This document shows positions 18,870 to 28,607 of a stretch of 64,000 nucleotides of DNA, one piece after another; the stretch's first letter is position 1; each line of letters opens with the position of its first letter. Where the stretch lies: the NCBI GenBank assembly GCA_001770855.1, contig MESE01000096.1, positions 275,838 to 339,837 of the forward strand, read 5' to 3'. The notes below the pieces were generated by a model. The model had not been told where the DNA came from. It was given only the letters and a program-made list of their open reading frames with translations, and searched no databases. Position numbers and translations under genes: made by a program. The stretch comes from Burkholderiales bacterium RIFCSPLOWO2_02_FULL_57_36. GTDB taxonomy: Bacteria; Pseudomonadota; Gammaproteobacteria; Burkholderiales; Burkholderiaceae_D.

Positions 18870-21400
18870 ACCGCACCCTGCCTCTCCGACACCTTCACCG
18901 CTGGTTGCTTCGCGGAGAATGGCATGCGCATCCGGTACGCACGATCGTTGCAATCGGCGCAATTGCGCTCGGCGTCGCATTGGGATTTGCTATTCATTTG
19001 ATCAACAATGCTGCATTCAATGAATTTTCCGCGGCGGTAAAAAGTCTGTCCGGATTATCCGATCTGCAGGTGCGCGGCACGCAGCCGACATTCGATGAAG
19101 CGCTGTATCCGGCATTAGCCCGGCGCGATGGCGTCGCTCTGGCCAGTCCGGTACTGGAGATTGATGCCGCCATCCCGGGCAAAGAGGCTGCATTGAAGAT
19201 ACTCGGTCTCGACGTGTTTCGCGCAGCAGCCATCGCGCCGGATTTGATCGGTATTCCGACCGAAGACAGGCCCTTCGATACACTGGCCGATGACGCCGTG
19301 TTCCTGTCTCCCGCGGCAATGGAATGGCTGAATGTCGGGCAAGGCGATTCATTGCAGTTGCGCTCTGGCACGCAGACCATTACGTTGCGGGTCGCGGGCG
19401 GCCTGGTGCGCGCCCGCGCAGGCCAGCGGATAGCCGTAATGGATATCGGCGCAGCGCAGTGGCGCTTCAATCGGGCCGGCCTATTGTCGCGCATCGAACT
19501 GAAATTGAACGAAGGGATTAACCGCGATGTATTCCGGGCCGATCTAGCAAATGAAATGCGCGGGCAACTGCTGGTGACGCAGACCGAGGACCAGGAGGCG
19601 CGCACCGCCAACATGTCGCGCGCCTATCGCGTCAATTTGAATGTGCTCGCACTGGTTGCCTTGTTCACCGGCGCGTTTCTGGTGTTTTCGACGCAAGCGC
19701 TGTCAGTCATCCGGCGGCGTCAGCAGTTTGCATTGTTGCGCGTGGTCGGAATGTCGCGCAGGCGGCTTCTGGGGCAGATCCTGATCGAGGGCGCGGTGCT
19801 GGCCGTGGCCGGTTCGCTGGCCGGCCTGGCGCTGGGATACGCATTTGCCGCCGCCGCGCTGGAGGTTTTCGGTGCCGATCTCGGCGGCGGTTATTTTCCC
19901 GGCGTAAAACCGTCGGTGCAATTCAGCCTCCCCGCAGCCCTTGTGTTTTTCATGATTGGAACGGCCGTTGCACTGTTGGGCAGCGCAAGTCCGGCGTGGG
20001 AAGCGGCGCGCGCAAAGACCGCGCCTGCACTCAAGTCCGGCAGCGAAGATGCCGCATTGTCGAAACTGGCAACACCGTGGCCTGCCCTCGCCTGCCTCGT
20101 GATCGGCGGATTGCTCACACAATTGCCGCCGGTGCTGGATTTACCGATCTTCGGCTATCTTGCAGTCGCACTATTGTTGATCGGCAGCATCGCCCTGATG
20201 CCTCGCGTTGCGGCAATCATGTTCTCGGCCGCCGCAAAATTTGCCTCCGGCGCAATTTCGACACTGACGCTGGCCAGGCTTGCAAATGCGCCGAACCAAG
20301 CGTCGATCGCATTGGGCGGCGTGCTGTCGAGCTTCAGCCTGATGGTGGCGATGGCAATCATGGTGGCCAGTTTCCGAGAATCGGTCGACGATTGGCTGCA
20401 GCAGGTATTGGCCGCGGACCTGTACGTTCGATCGGCTGAAAGCGGCAATACCGGCGCGCTGGATCCAAAGCAGCAACAGATGATTGCGGCGCTGCCCGGG
20501 ATCGCCCGCGTGGATTTCATGCGCTACCTGCAGATAACGCTCGACCCGAGCCGCCCGAACGTCGCATTGATTGCCCGGCCGATCGAAGCTTCCGACCCCG
20601 GGCGGACTGTGCCGATTACCGGTGACGTGATCGAAGCCGGCCGGTTGCCGAACGATGCGTTTCCGATCTGGGTATCGGAGGCGATGATTGATCTATACGG
20701 CTATGAGGTCGGCAAGCGAGTGAATTTAACGATCGGCGGCAAGCAGCACGATTTTATCGTGGCTGGGATCTGGCGCGATTATGCGAGACAGTTCGGTGCG
20801 ATACAAATGAATCTGGCGGACTATCGAAGGCTGTCCGGTGATGAGAATATCAATGATGCGGCGCTGAGACTGCAAGCCGGCGTCACGGTGGCGGAAATGA
20901 CCGCAACGTTGAGAGCGCTGCCTTTCGGGGAGGCGCTGGCGTTTTCCGAACCGGGCGAGATTCGTGCGCTGAGCCTGCGGATTTTCGATCGCAGTTTTGC
21001 GGTGACTTATCTGCTGGAGGCGATCGCGATCATTATCGGACTGTTCGGCATCGCGGCGACGTTTTCCGCGCAAACGCTGGCAAGAGCGAAGGAGTTCGGC
21101 ATGCTGCGCCATATCGGCGTGACGCGCAGGCAGATCCTGGCGATGCTGGTGGTGGAAGGCGGGATGTTAACCGGGATTGGAATCCTGGTTGGATTTTTAC
21201 TTGGGTGGTGTATCAGTTTGATTCTGGTGTTTATCGTGAATCCGCAATCGTTTCATTGGACGATGCAGTTGCATATGCCTTGGGGCTTGCTGTTTTCGGT
21301 GGCAATGGCGTTGCTGGTGTCGGCGGCGGTGACGTCGTTGTTGGCGGGGAGATATGCGGTGTCGGGGGATGCGGTTCGGGCGGTTAGGGAGGATTGGTGA
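18866..21400 (+). CDS. FtsX-family ABC transporter permease, two-module single chain
   Basis: This 844-residue inner-membrane protein has one transmembrane helix near the N-terminus (about 30-50), a periplasmic MacB-PCD-like domain, three helices (about 250-380), a second helical block around 410-500, another periplasmic domain, and a final FtsX block (about 710-840). This duplicated layout is typical of permeases linked with AttH/CrtC-like secreted proteins. Such machines move lipids or lipoproteins or drive envelope work rather than import solutes. It is coupled to the upstream ATPase by an ATGA overlap. The partner secreted protein follows after a 236-bp gap filled by a dispersed repeat. 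Confidence 0.88.
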   Translation: MNRTLPLRHLHRWLLRGEWHAHPVRTIVAIGAIALGVALGFAIHLINNAAFNEFSAAVKSLSGLSDLQVRGTQPTFDEALYPALARRDGVALASPVLEIDAAIPGKEAALKILGLDVFRAAAIAPDLIGIPTEDRPFDTLADDAVFLSPAAMEWLNVGQGDSLQLRSGTQTITLRVAGGLVRARAGQRIAVMDIGAAQWRFNRAGLLSRIELKLNEGINRDVFRADLANEMRGQLLVTQTEDQEARTANMSRAYRVNLNVLALVALFTGAFLVFSTQALSVIRRRQQFALLRVVGMSRRRLLGQILIEGAVLAVAGSLAGLALGYAFAAAALEVFGADLGGGYFPGVKPSVQFSLPAALVFFMIGTAVALLGSASPAWEAARAKTAPALKSGSEDAALSKLATPWPALACLVIGGLLTQLPPVLDLPIFGYLAVALLLIGSIALMPRVAAIMFSAAAKFASGAISTLTLARLANAPNQASIALGGVLSSFSLMVAMAIMVASFRESVDDWLQQVLAADLYVRSAESGNTGALDPKQQQMIAALPGIARVDFMRYLQITLDPSRPNVALIARPIEASDPGRTVPITGDVIEAGRLPNDAFPIWVSEAMIDLYGYEVGKRVNLTIGGKQHDFIVAGIWRDYARQFGAIQMNLADYRRLSGDENINDAALRLQAGVTVAEMTATLRALPFGEALAFSEPGEIRALSLRIFDRSFAVTYLLEAIAIIIGLFGIAATFSAQTLARAKEFGMLRHIGVTRRQILAMLVVEGGMLTGIGILVGFLLGWCISLILVFIVNPQSFHWTMQLHMPWGLLFSVAMALLVSAAVTSLLAGRYAVSGDAVRAVREDW

Positions 21401-21475
21401 TGGCTCTCGATGTCATGATTACTTTTATCAGGAATTTTTCCCTTTGCCTTAGTCGGTTACGGCTTCGTGGGCATG

Positions 21476-21560
21476 TGCCGGGGGTAGCCCGGCGGCTACT
21501 CACTTTCTTTGCTTCGCCAAAGAAAGTAAGCAAAGAAAGGCGACCGCAAGACGCTGCCCT
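21476..21560 (+). repeat. Dispersed repeat, 85-bp copy identical to 47588-47672
   Basis: These 85 bases are identical, letter for letter, to bases 47588-47672, which lie inside the 772-bp fold-back element. The core folds into a hairpin with a 10-bp stem (ACTTTCTTTG / CAAAGAAAGT). The similarity continues weakly to both sides (about 21465-21600). It sits between the permease gene and its partner attH-like gene and fills most of that gap. Confidence 0.85.
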
Positions 21561-21636
21561 TCGGGTTCCCGATGAAGTGGCTGCACGTCAACCCCGGCTA
21601 GTGCTACGCTCATTGGCAAGTAAGCAGATTATTTGT

Positions 21637-22734
21637 ATGCCAACGTCGTTTGGTTGCTTAGCAGTGTTTGCAGCAGCAGTGCTTCTGTCATTGAACTTTT
21701 TTTCTGTATCCGTCTTCGCCGCCCCACCCCGGTTCGCACAAGTCACCTCCGACAAACCACTCATCTTCCCCCGCGACTTCGGCGCCCATCCCGACTTTCG
21801 TACCGAGTGGTGGTATGCGACCGGGTGGCTGGATATGCCGGATCGGAAGCCGCTTGGTTTCCAGATTACTTTCTTCCGCTTTGCCAGCGAACACGATCCA
21901 GCTAATCCGAGCCGCTTCGCGCCGAAGCAGCTGATTATCGCGCACGCGGCGCTGTCGGATCCGTCGGTGGGCAAACTTTTGCATGACCAGAAAAGCGCGC
22001 GCGAAGGATTCGGACTGGCTTACGCACAAGAGGGCGATACTGATGTGAAGCTGGATGACTGGCGGCTGGTGCGCGATGCTGATGGACGTTACCAGGTCAG
22101 CGTGCCGGCGCGCGACTTTACGTTGACGCTGTCGCTGACGCCTTCACAAGCACCGATGCTGCAAGGCGAAAACGGATTTTCGCGCAAGGGGCCCAAGCCG
22201 GAACAGGCCAGCTACTATTACAGCGAGCCGCATCTTCAGGTTGCAGGCACCGTCACTCGCGATGGAAAACCCATCGCGGTCAAAGGCAGCGCCTGGCTCG
22301 ATCATGAATGGTCCACCAGCGTGCTCGATCCTGACGCCGCCGGATGGGACTGGATCGGCGCCAATCTGGATGACGGCTCGGCATTGATGGCATTCCAGAT
22401 CCGCGGCAAGAACGGTGATAAGCTCTGGGCGCACGCCGCATTGCGCGACGCTTCCGGACGCGTGACGCAGTTCAAGCCGAAGGATATCGAATTTTCCCCA
22501 TCGCGCAGTTGGCGTTCTCCGCACACCAATGCATCCTATCCAGTAGAAACGAAACTTCGGACCGGCGACATCAAGTGGCAAATAATTCCATTGCAAGACG
22601 ACCAGGAACTCGATTCACGGCGCTCGACCGGAGCGGTTTATTGGGAAGGTGCAGTGTCCATCACCCGCGACGGAAAAGCCGCCGGCCGGGGTTATCTTGA
22701 AATGACCGGCTATGTCAAACCACTCAAACTATGA
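21637..22734 (+). CDS. AttH/CrtC-like secreted lipocalin-type hydrolase
   Basis: This 365-residue protein belongs to the CrtC/AttH family (two lipocalin-like domains). The start at 21637 gives a signal peptide MPTSFGCLAVFAAAVLL ending at VFA-APP; the longer upstream open frame reads through the repeat and is not credible. Family marks are HPDFRTEWWYATGWL near 60 and SAWLDHEWSTSVLDPDAAGWDWIGANL in the middle. Members of this family are carotenoid hydratases (CrtC) or uncharacterised envelope proteins encoded beside LolD-FtsX transporters, as here. Its stop overlaps the next exporter gene by 4 bp. The biochemical role here is unknown; carotenoid chemistry is not suggested by the neighbours. Confidence 0.82.
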   Translation: MPTSFGCLAVFAAAVLLSLNFFSVSVFAAPPRFAQVTSDKPLIFPRDFGAHPDFRTEWWYATGWLDMPDRKPLGFQITFFRFASEHDPANPSRFAPKQLIIAHAALSDPSVGKLLHDQKSAREGFGLAYAQEGDTDVKLDDWRLVRDADGRYQVSVPARDFTLTLSLTPSQAPMLQGENGFSRKGPKPEQASYYYSEPHLQVAGTVTRDGKPIAVKGSAWLDHEWSTSVLDPDAAGWDWIGANLDDGSALMAFQIRGKNGDKLWAHAALRDASGRVTQFKPKDIEFSPSRSWRSPHTNASYPVETKLRTGDIKWQIIPLQDDQELDSRRSTGAVYWEGAVSITRDGKAAGRGYLEMTGYVKPLKL

Positions 22735-24518
22735 CCGCAACAATTCCTGACGTACCGCAAAAAGCCAGTCTGGCAACATTGGCCGGCCTGATCCCTTTTC
22801 TGAAACCATACCTGCGCCAATTCGTGCTGGCAGGCATTGCGCTGCTGGTCGCAGCCGGTGCAACACTCGCGGTGCCATACGCATTCAAGCAAATGATCGA
22901 CCTCGGATTCGGTGCTGCCGGCACGACCAGCACTGCGCATATCGACATGTACTTCATAGCACTGTTCGGTGTCGCCTGCATATTGGCAGTCGCGACCGCC
23001 GCACGTTTCTATATGGTGTCCTGGCTCGGCGAGCGCGTGACCGCCGACATTCGCAGTGCCGTGTATTCGCATGTCGTCAACCAAAGTCCGCAGTTTTTCG
23101 AAACCACGCAAACCGGTGAAGTACTGTCGCGCCTGACGACCGACACGACCTTGATCCAGGCGGTGGTCGGCACCAGCATTTCGATGGCGCTGCGCAATGT
23201 GCTGCTGTTCGTCGGCGGACTGGCAATGCTGTTCGTCACCAGCGTCAAGCTCTCGTCGCTCATCCTGGTGATGCTGCTGGTGGTGGTGCTGCCGATCGTG
23301 GTATTCGGCCGTCGCGTGCGCAAGCTGTCGCGCGACTCGCAGGACCGCATCGCCGATGCATCGGCATTGGCCGGCGAAATCCTGAACGCGATGCCGACCG
23401 TACAGGCATTCACGCACGAGAAGATCGAGTCGACGCGCTTCGGTTCTTCGGTCGAACAGGCATTCAGGACCGCGATGCAGCGGATTCGCGCACGTGCATT
23501 GCTGACGCTGGTCGCAATTCTGCTGGTGTTCGGCGCAATCGTGTTCGTGTTGTGGCTAGGCGCGCATGCGGTAATCCAGGGCACGATGACTGGCGGCGAG
23601 CTGGGACAATTCATCCTGTATGCAGTCATCGTTGCAGGCGCAATCGGCGCTTTGTCGGAAGTCCTCGGCGAAGCGCAACGCGCCGCAGGTGCCGCCGAAC
23701 GTCTGCTTGAATTGCTGGCGGAGAAGTCGCCAATCCAATCGCCGCCGCAGCCGATGGCCTTGCCGCCGCGGACCGAAGCGGGTGCGGCCTTGACTCTGAA
23801 CGATGTGACTTTCCACTACCCTTCCCGGCCGCAGTCGGCAGCATTGTGCAACCTGTCGATCGACATCGCACCCGGCGAAACGGTTGCGGTGGTCGGGCCG
23901 TCAGGTGCGGGCAAGACAACTCTGTTCCAGCTGCTATTGCGCTTTTACGATCCGCAGCAAGGATCGATTGCGCTGGATGGCGTCGACATCCGGCAACTGG
24001 ATCTGCACACCTTGCGCGATGCCATCGGCGTGGTGCCGCAGGACACGATAGTCTTTTCCGAAAACGCGATGGAAAACATCCGCTACGGCCGCGCTGGGGC
24101 GAGCGATGAAGAAGTAATCGCCGCGGCGAAAATGGCGGCGGCGCATGAATTCATCGAACGGCTGCCGGAAGGTTACCAATCATTCCTGGGCGAGCGCGGT
24201 GTACGTTTATCCGGCGGGCAGCGCCAGCGCATTGCAATCGCACGCGCCTTGCTGAAGAATCCGCCGCTGCTGTTGCTGGATGAAGCGACCAGCGCACTGG
24301 ATGCGGAGTCGGAGCGTCTGGTGCAAAGCGCGCTGGAAGCGGCGATGGTCGGGCGCACTACCCTTGTCATCGCGCATCGACTGGCGACGGTGCAGCGGGC
24401 GGATCGGATTATCGTGATGGAGCATGGCAAGGTTGTGGAGACGGGGACGCATGGGGAGTTGGTGGCGAAGGGCGGGTTGTATGCGAGTCTGGCGGCGTTG
24501 CAGTTTAATTTGGCGTGA
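22731..24518 (+). CDS. MsbA-like ABC exporter (ATP-binding and permease in one chain)
   Basis: This 595-residue half-transporter has six transmembrane helices (about 20-320) and a C-terminal nucleotide-binding domain with Walker A GPSGAGKTTL, signature [16 protein letters not shown], Walker B LLLLDEATSALD and the H-loop VIAHRLAT. It resembles the MsbA-related lipid or drug exporter group and would act as a homodimer. The ATG overlaps the attH stop (ATGA), so it is translationally coupled to the secreted-protein gene. The substrate is unknown. The true MsbA normally sits beside lpxK, which is absent, so this is probably a paralogue. Confidence 0.87.
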   Translation: MTATIPDVPQKASLATLAGLIPFLKPYLRQFVLAGIALLVAAGATLAVPYAFKQMIDLGFGAAGTTSTAHIDMYFIALFGVACILAVATAARFYMVSWLGERVTADIRSAVYSHVVNQSPQFFETTQTGEVLSRLTTDTTLIQAVVGTSISMALRNVLLFVGGLAMLFVTSVKLSSLILVMLLVVVLPIVVFGRRVRKLSRDSQDRIADASALAGEILNAMPTVQAFTHEKIESTRFGSSVEQAFRTAMQRIRARALLTLVAILLVFGAIVFVLWLGAHAVIQGTMTGGELGQFILYAVIVAGAIGALSEVLGEAQRAAGAAERLLELLAEKSPIQSPPQPMALPPRTEAGAALTLNDVTFHYPSRPQSAALCNLSIDIAPGETVAVVGPSGAGKTTLFQLLLRFYDPQQGSIALDGVDIRQLDLHTLRDAIGVVPQDTIVFSENAMENIRYGRAGASDEEVIAAAKMAAAHEFIERLPEGYQSFLGERGVRLSGGQRQRIAIARALLKNPPLLLLDEATSALDAESERLVQSALEAAMVGRTTLVIAHRLATVQRADRIIVMEHGKVVETGTHGELVAKGGLYASLAALQFNLA

Positions 24519-24725
24519 AGTCGCTGCATACGCATTTCGTTTTAGAACCTATTGCCTTTCGTGGCGGCGTGCCGGGCTAAAGGCATGCATCCACGAGGGA
24601 CAAGCCGTTTTGCATTTTCGGAGGAAAGGCAACTCGAGACTCGCAGCGAAGGATACAACTCTTTTCCGCCCGACTCCTACCGCCAAATCTCGGTAAAATA
24701 GCCGCAATCCAAGGAAAAATCCCCC
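24519..24725. repeat. Gap before thyA with a diverged repeat fragment
   Basis: Bases about 24575-24640 (GGCATGCATCCACGA, then a CGTTTTGCATTTTCGG-like stretch) resemble bases 48090-48140 at the right end of the fold-back element, with several mismatches. I see no gene. The thyA promoter should lie to the right. Confidence 0.45.
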
Positions 24726-25520
24726 ATGCGCCAATACCTCGACTTCATGCGCCATGTCTACGAACATGGCACCGAAAAAACCGACCGCACCGGCACCGGT
24801 ACCCGCTCGGCATTCGGCCACCAGATGCGCTTCAATCTGCAGGACGGCTTTCCGCTGCTGACCACCAAGAAGCTGCACCTGAAATCGATTGTCCATGAAC
24901 TGATCTGGTTCCTGGCCGGCTCGACGAACATCAAGTACCTGAAAGACAACGGCGTATCGATCTGGGACGACTGGGCCGATGCCGAAGGCAATCTCGGGCC
25001 AATCTACGGCTATCAATGGCGCTCCTGGCCGACGCCTGACGGGCGGCATATCGACCAGATTGCGCAGGTGCTGGACCAGATCAAAAACAATCCCGACTCG
25101 CGCCGCATGATCGTGTCGGCCTGGAATGTGGCCGATATCCCGCAAATGAAACTGCCGCCGTGCCATGCGTTCTTCCAATTCTATGTGGCTGACGGCAAGC
25201 TGTCGTGCCAGCTGTATCAGCGCAGCGCCGATATCTTTCTCGGCGTGCCGTTCAATATCGCCTCGTATGCATTGCTGACCCACATGATGGCCGAACAGAC
25301 CGGGCTGCAGGTCGGCGATTTCGTCTGGACCGGCGGCGATTGCCATTTGTATTCGAACCATATGGAGCAGGTACAGGAACAACTGGCGCGTACGCCATAC
25401 GAGTTGCCGAAGCTGGTCATCAAGCGCAAGCCGGATTCAATATTCGGCTACCAATATGAAGATTTCGAAATCGCCGACTATCAGTCGCATCCGCATATCA
25501 AGGCGCCGGTCGCCGTTTAA
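24726..25520 (+). CDS. thyA: Thymidylate synthase
   Basis: This 264-residue cytoplasmic enzyme converts dUMP to dTMP using methylenetetrahydrofolate. The catalytic Cys is at 146 in [12 protein letters not shown], the exact E. coli position. The [11 protein letters not shown] phosphate-binding loop and the C-terminal PHIKAPVAV end are present, and the length equals that of E. coli ThyA. The gene precedes folA by 18 bp; dihydrofolate produced here is the substrate of FolA, so the pair is functionally coupled. Confidence 0.98.
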   Translation: MRQYLDFMRHVYEHGTEKTDRTGTGTRSAFGHQMRFNLQDGFPLLTTKKLHLKSIVHELIWFLAGSTNIKYLKDNGVSIWDDWADAEGNLGPIYGYQWRSWPTPDGRHIDQIAQVLDQIKNNPDSRRMIVSAWNVADIPQMKLPPCHAFFQFYVADGKLSCQLYQRSADIFLGVPFNIASYALLTHMMAEQTGLQVGDFVWTGGDCHLYSNHMEQVQEQLARTPYELPKLVIKRKPDSIFGYQYEDFEIADYQSHPHIKAPVAV

Positions 25521-25538
25521 ATTCATCATCCTCCAAGC

Positions 25539-26024
25539 ATGCAATCCCATCTAAGCATCGTCGTCGCCATCGACAGCCAACGCGGCATCGGCGCCAATAA
25601 CACCCTGCCCTGGCATCTGCCGGAAGACCTCGCGCATTTCAAACGCACCACATCCGGCCACCCGATCATCATGGGTCGCAAGACCTTCGATTCGATCGGC
25701 CGGCCGCTGCCGAACCGGCGCAATATCGTGATCACGCGCAATGCCCACTGGGCACATGACGGTGTCGACACTGCAGCATCGCTGGATGCCGCAATCGAGT
25801 TGGCGGGTGATGCAGAAGCGTTCGTGATTGGCGGCGCACAGATTTTCATCGAAGCTTTACCGCGCGTTGACAAGCTGATCGTTACCGAAATCGCCGCGAC
25901 CTTCGATTGCGATACGTTTTTTTCACCCATCGATCCAGAACAATGGGAAGAAATCTCGCGTGAACCGCATCAGTCGGAGAAAACGGGCTTGCACTATGCA
26001 TTCGTTACCTACCAGCGACGCTAG
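25539..26024 (+). CDS. folA: Dihydrofolate reductase
   Basis: This 161-residue enzyme reduces dihydrofolate with NADPH and is the trimethoprim target. Asp30 in LPWHLPEDLAHFKR is the substrate-binding acid (E. coli Asp27). The NADPH-binding IIMGRKTFDSIGRPLPNRRNIV and FVIGGAQIF motifs are intact. It lies 18 bp after thyA. A hairpin encloses its stop codon. Confidence 0.97.
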   Translation: MQSHLSIVVAIDSQRGIGANNTLPWHLPEDLAHFKRTTSGHPIIMGRKTFDSIGRPLPNRRNIVITRNAHWAHDGVDTAASLDAAIELAGDAEAFVIGGAQIFIEALPRVDKLIVTEIAATFDCDTFFSPIDPEQWEEISREPHQSEKTGLHYAFVTYQRR

Positions 26025-26046
26025 CATCCGCATCGCTGTAGGTAAC
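26004..26046 (+). terminator. Hairpin spanning the folA stop codon
   Basis: GTTACCTACCAGCGA at 26004-26018 pairs with TCGCTGTAGGTAAC at 26033-26046 with one bulged C. The loop contains the folA TAG (26022-26024). No U-tract follows directly, though a T-rich stretch lies about 20 bp further. It may be a terminator or an RNA stability element. Confidence 0.5.
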
Positions 26047-26258
26047 ACATGGCAAGTATTGTTGCTTTTTCATCGATGCAAACACGCCAATCAAAGGATA
26101 TTGGTTGATTTCCCCCGAACCGGCCGCATTTCTGCGAAAATTCCGTTCTTGAATTTTTCGGCGCGCAAGCGGTTGTTGCCACGACTGGCCCAGGCGTCTC
26201 CAGAGACTGTGTCGACCTACTCATCGAGACAGCCTCTCATTTGCTATCAGGAGACCTC

Positions 26259-28508
26259 ATGAAATTCCGCTTCCCGATCGTCATCATCGACGAAGACTTC
26301 CGTTCTGAAAATACCTCCGGTCTCGGCATCCGTGCCTTGGCGGACGCCATGGAAAAAGAAGGCATGGAAGTGCTGGGCGTGACCAGCTACGGCGACCTGT
26401 CCCAGTTTGCCCAGCAGCAGTCGCGCGCATCGGCCTTCATCCTGTCGATCGACGATGAAGAATTCGGCGGCGGGTCACATGAAGAAACCGACCATGCGCT
26501 CAAATCGCTGCGCGCCTTCGTCGAGGAAATCCGCTACAAGAACGCCGACATCCCGATCTACCTGTATGGCGAAACCCGTACATCGCGGCATATCCCGAAC
26601 GATATCCTGCGCGAACTGCACGGCTTCATCCACATGTTCGAGGATACGCCCGAGTTCGTCGCACGCCATATCATCCGCGAAGCGAAATCCTATCTCGACG
26701 GCCTGTCGCCGCCGTTTTTCCGCGCTCTGGTGCACTACGCGCAGGACGGTTCCTACTCCTGGCATTGCCCGGGCCATTCCGGCGGCGTGGCCTTCCTGAA
26801 GTCGCCGGTCGGCCAGATGTTCCACCAGTTTTTCGGCGAGAACATGCTGCGCGCCGATGTCTGCAACGCCGTTGAAGAACTGGGCCAGTTGCTCGACCAT
26901 ACCGGTCCGGTGGCTGCTTCGGAACGCAATGCGGCACGCATCTTCAATGCCGATCATTGCTATTTCGTCACCAACGGCACCTCCACTTCCAACAAGATGG
27001 TCTGGCATTCAACGGTGGCGCCGGGCGACATCGTGGTGGTGGACCGCAATTGCCACAAGTCGATCCTGCATTCGATCATCATGACCGGCGCCATTCCGGT
27101 GTTCCTGATGCCGACCCGCAATCACCTCGGCATCATCGGCCCGATTCCTCTTGAAGAGTTCAAGATGGAAAACATCATGAAGAAGATCGAGGCAAATCCG
27201 TTCGCGCGCGAAGCGAAAAACAAGAAGCCGCGCATTCTGACCATCACGCAATCGACCTATGACGGCGTGGTATACAACGTCGAGACGCTGAAGGAAATGC
27301 TGGACGGGAAGATCGACACGCTGCACTTCGATGAAGCCTGGCTGCCGCATGCCACGTTCCATGACTTTTACAAGAACATGCATGCGATCGGCAAAGACCG
27401 GCCGCGCGCGAAAGAATCGATGATTTTTTCGACGCAATCGACGCACAAGCTGCTGGCCGGCCTGTCGCAGGCATCGCAAATCCTGGTGCGCGAATCGGAG
27501 ACGGTCAAGCTCGATCAAGACATGTTCAACGAAGCCTACCTGATGCACACGTCGACCTCGCCGCAATACGCGATCATCGCCTCCTGCGATGTCGCTGCGG
27601 CGATGATGGAAGCCCCGGGCGGTACCGCACTGGTTGAGGAAAGCATCCTGGAAGCGCTGAATTTCCGCCGCGCGATGCGCAAGATCGATGAAGAATGGGG
27701 CAAGGACTGGTGGTTCCAGGTCTGGGGGCCGGACAAACTGTCGGACGACGGCATCGGTACGCAGGAAGACTGGATGATCCATGCCGAAGACACCTGGCAT
27801 GGCTTCGGCAATCTCGCGCCCGGCTTCAACATGCTCGATCCGATCAAGGCGACCATCGTTACACCGGGACTGTCGCTGGACGGCAAGTTTGGCGAGTCCG
27901 GCATTCCGGCATCGATCGTGACGCGCTATCTTGCCGAGCACGGCGTAATCGTGGAAAAAGCCGGCCTGTATTCGTTCTTCATCATGTTTACCATCGGGAT
28001 CACGAAGGGACGCTGGAATACCTTGCTGACTGCATTGCAGCAGTTCAAGGACGACTATGACAAGAACCAGCCGATGTGGCGCATCCTGCCTGAGTTTGCC
28101 ACGGCCAACCTGCGCTACGAGCGAATCGGCCTGCGCGATCTGTGCCAGCAGATTCATGACATGTACAAAACCTATGACGTCGCGCGCCTGACCACGGAGA
28201 TGTACCTGTCCGACATGCAGCCGGCCATGAAACCGTCGGATGCGTTCGCAAAAATGGCGCACCGCGAAATCGAACGGGTACCGATCGATCTGCTGGAGGG
28301 ACGCGTCACATCGATTCTGCTGACGCCTTATCCACCGGGCATTCCGCTATTGATTCCGGGTGAACGCTTCAACAGGACGATCGTCGATTACCTTCGCTTC
28401 GCGCGTGATTTCAACGAAAAATTTCCCGGCTTCGAAACCGACGTCCATGGATTGGTCACGCGTGAAGTGGACGGCAAGCGCGGCTACTTCGTCGACTGCG
28501 TAAAGTAG
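26259..28508 (+). CDS. Biodegradative-type Orn/Lys/Arg decarboxylase
   Basis: This 749-residue PLP enzyme has the AdiA/LdcC layout: a response-regulator-like wing domain (1-140, VIIDEDFRSEN), the aminotransferase-fold core, and a C-terminal domain ending near VDCVK. The PLP Lys is about 397 in STQSTHKLLAG. The HFDEAW motif holds the cofactor-binding Asp, and DRNCHKSI is present. Length and motifs fit the acid-resistance arginine or lysine enzymes; the exact substrate cannot be read by eye. The start at 26259 follows an AGGAG site; a start 6 codons earlier lacks one. No amino-acid antiporter is next to it, so a biosynthetic polyamine role is also possible. Confidence 0.9.
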   Translation: MKFRFPIVIIDEDFRSENTSGLGIRALADAMEKEGMEVLGVTSYGDLSQFAQQQSRASAFILSIDDEEFGGGSHEETDHALKSLRAFVEEIRYKNADIPIYLYGETRTSRHIPNDILRELHGFIHMFEDTPEFVARHIIREAKSYLDGLSPPFFRALVHYAQDGSYSWHCPGHSGGVAFLKSPVGQMFHQFFGENMLRADVCNAVEELGQLLDHTGPVAASERNAARIFNADHCYFVTNGTSTSNKMVWHSTVAPGDIVVVDRNCHKSILHSIIMTGAIPVFLMPTRNHLGIIGPIPLEEFKMENIMKKIEANPFAREAKNKKPRILTITQSTYDGVVYNVETLKEMLDGKIDTLHFDEAWLPHATFHDFYKNMHAIGKDRPRAKESMIFSTQSTHKLLAGLSQASQILVRESETVKLDQDMFNEAYLMHTSTSPQYAIIASCDVAAAMMEAPGGTALVEESILEALNFRRAMRKIDEEWGKDWWFQVWGPDKLSDDGIGTQEDWMIHAEDTWHGFGNLAPGFNMLDPIKATIVTPGLSLDGKFGESGIPASIVTRYLAEHGVIVEKAGLYSFFIMFTIGITKGRWNTLLTALQQFKDDYDKNQPMWRILPEFATANLRYERIGLRDLCQQIHDMYKTYDVARLTTEMYLSDMQPAMKPSDAFAKMAHREIERVPIDLLEGRVTSILLTPYPPGIPLLIPGERFNRTIVDYLRFARDFNEKFPGFETDVHGLVTREVDGKRGYFVDCVK

Positions 28509-28523
28509 CAAAAATGCAACGAC

Positions 28524-28555
28524 GAGCCCCGGCCACGCCGCCGGGGCTCTTGTTT
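28524..28555 (+). terminator. Intrinsic terminator of the decarboxylase gene
   Basis: A perfect 10-bp GC-rich stem (GAGCCCCGGC / GCCGGGGCTC) with a 6-base loop and a TTGTTT tail starts 16 bp after the stop. Confidence 0.88.
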
Positions 28556-28607
28556 CCCTCTGTTCTCATTTGGATGCCGGTCTGCGCCACGAATAAGCAG
28601 ACGGCCA

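Noticed and set aside
21394..21636. N-terminal extension of the AttH-like protein by 81 codons
   Set aside because: It reads through the dispersed repeat, and a proper signal peptide starts at 21637.
27009..28262. A 417-codon minus-strand open frame
   Set aside because: It is antisense to the decarboxylase, whose protein is clearly conserved.
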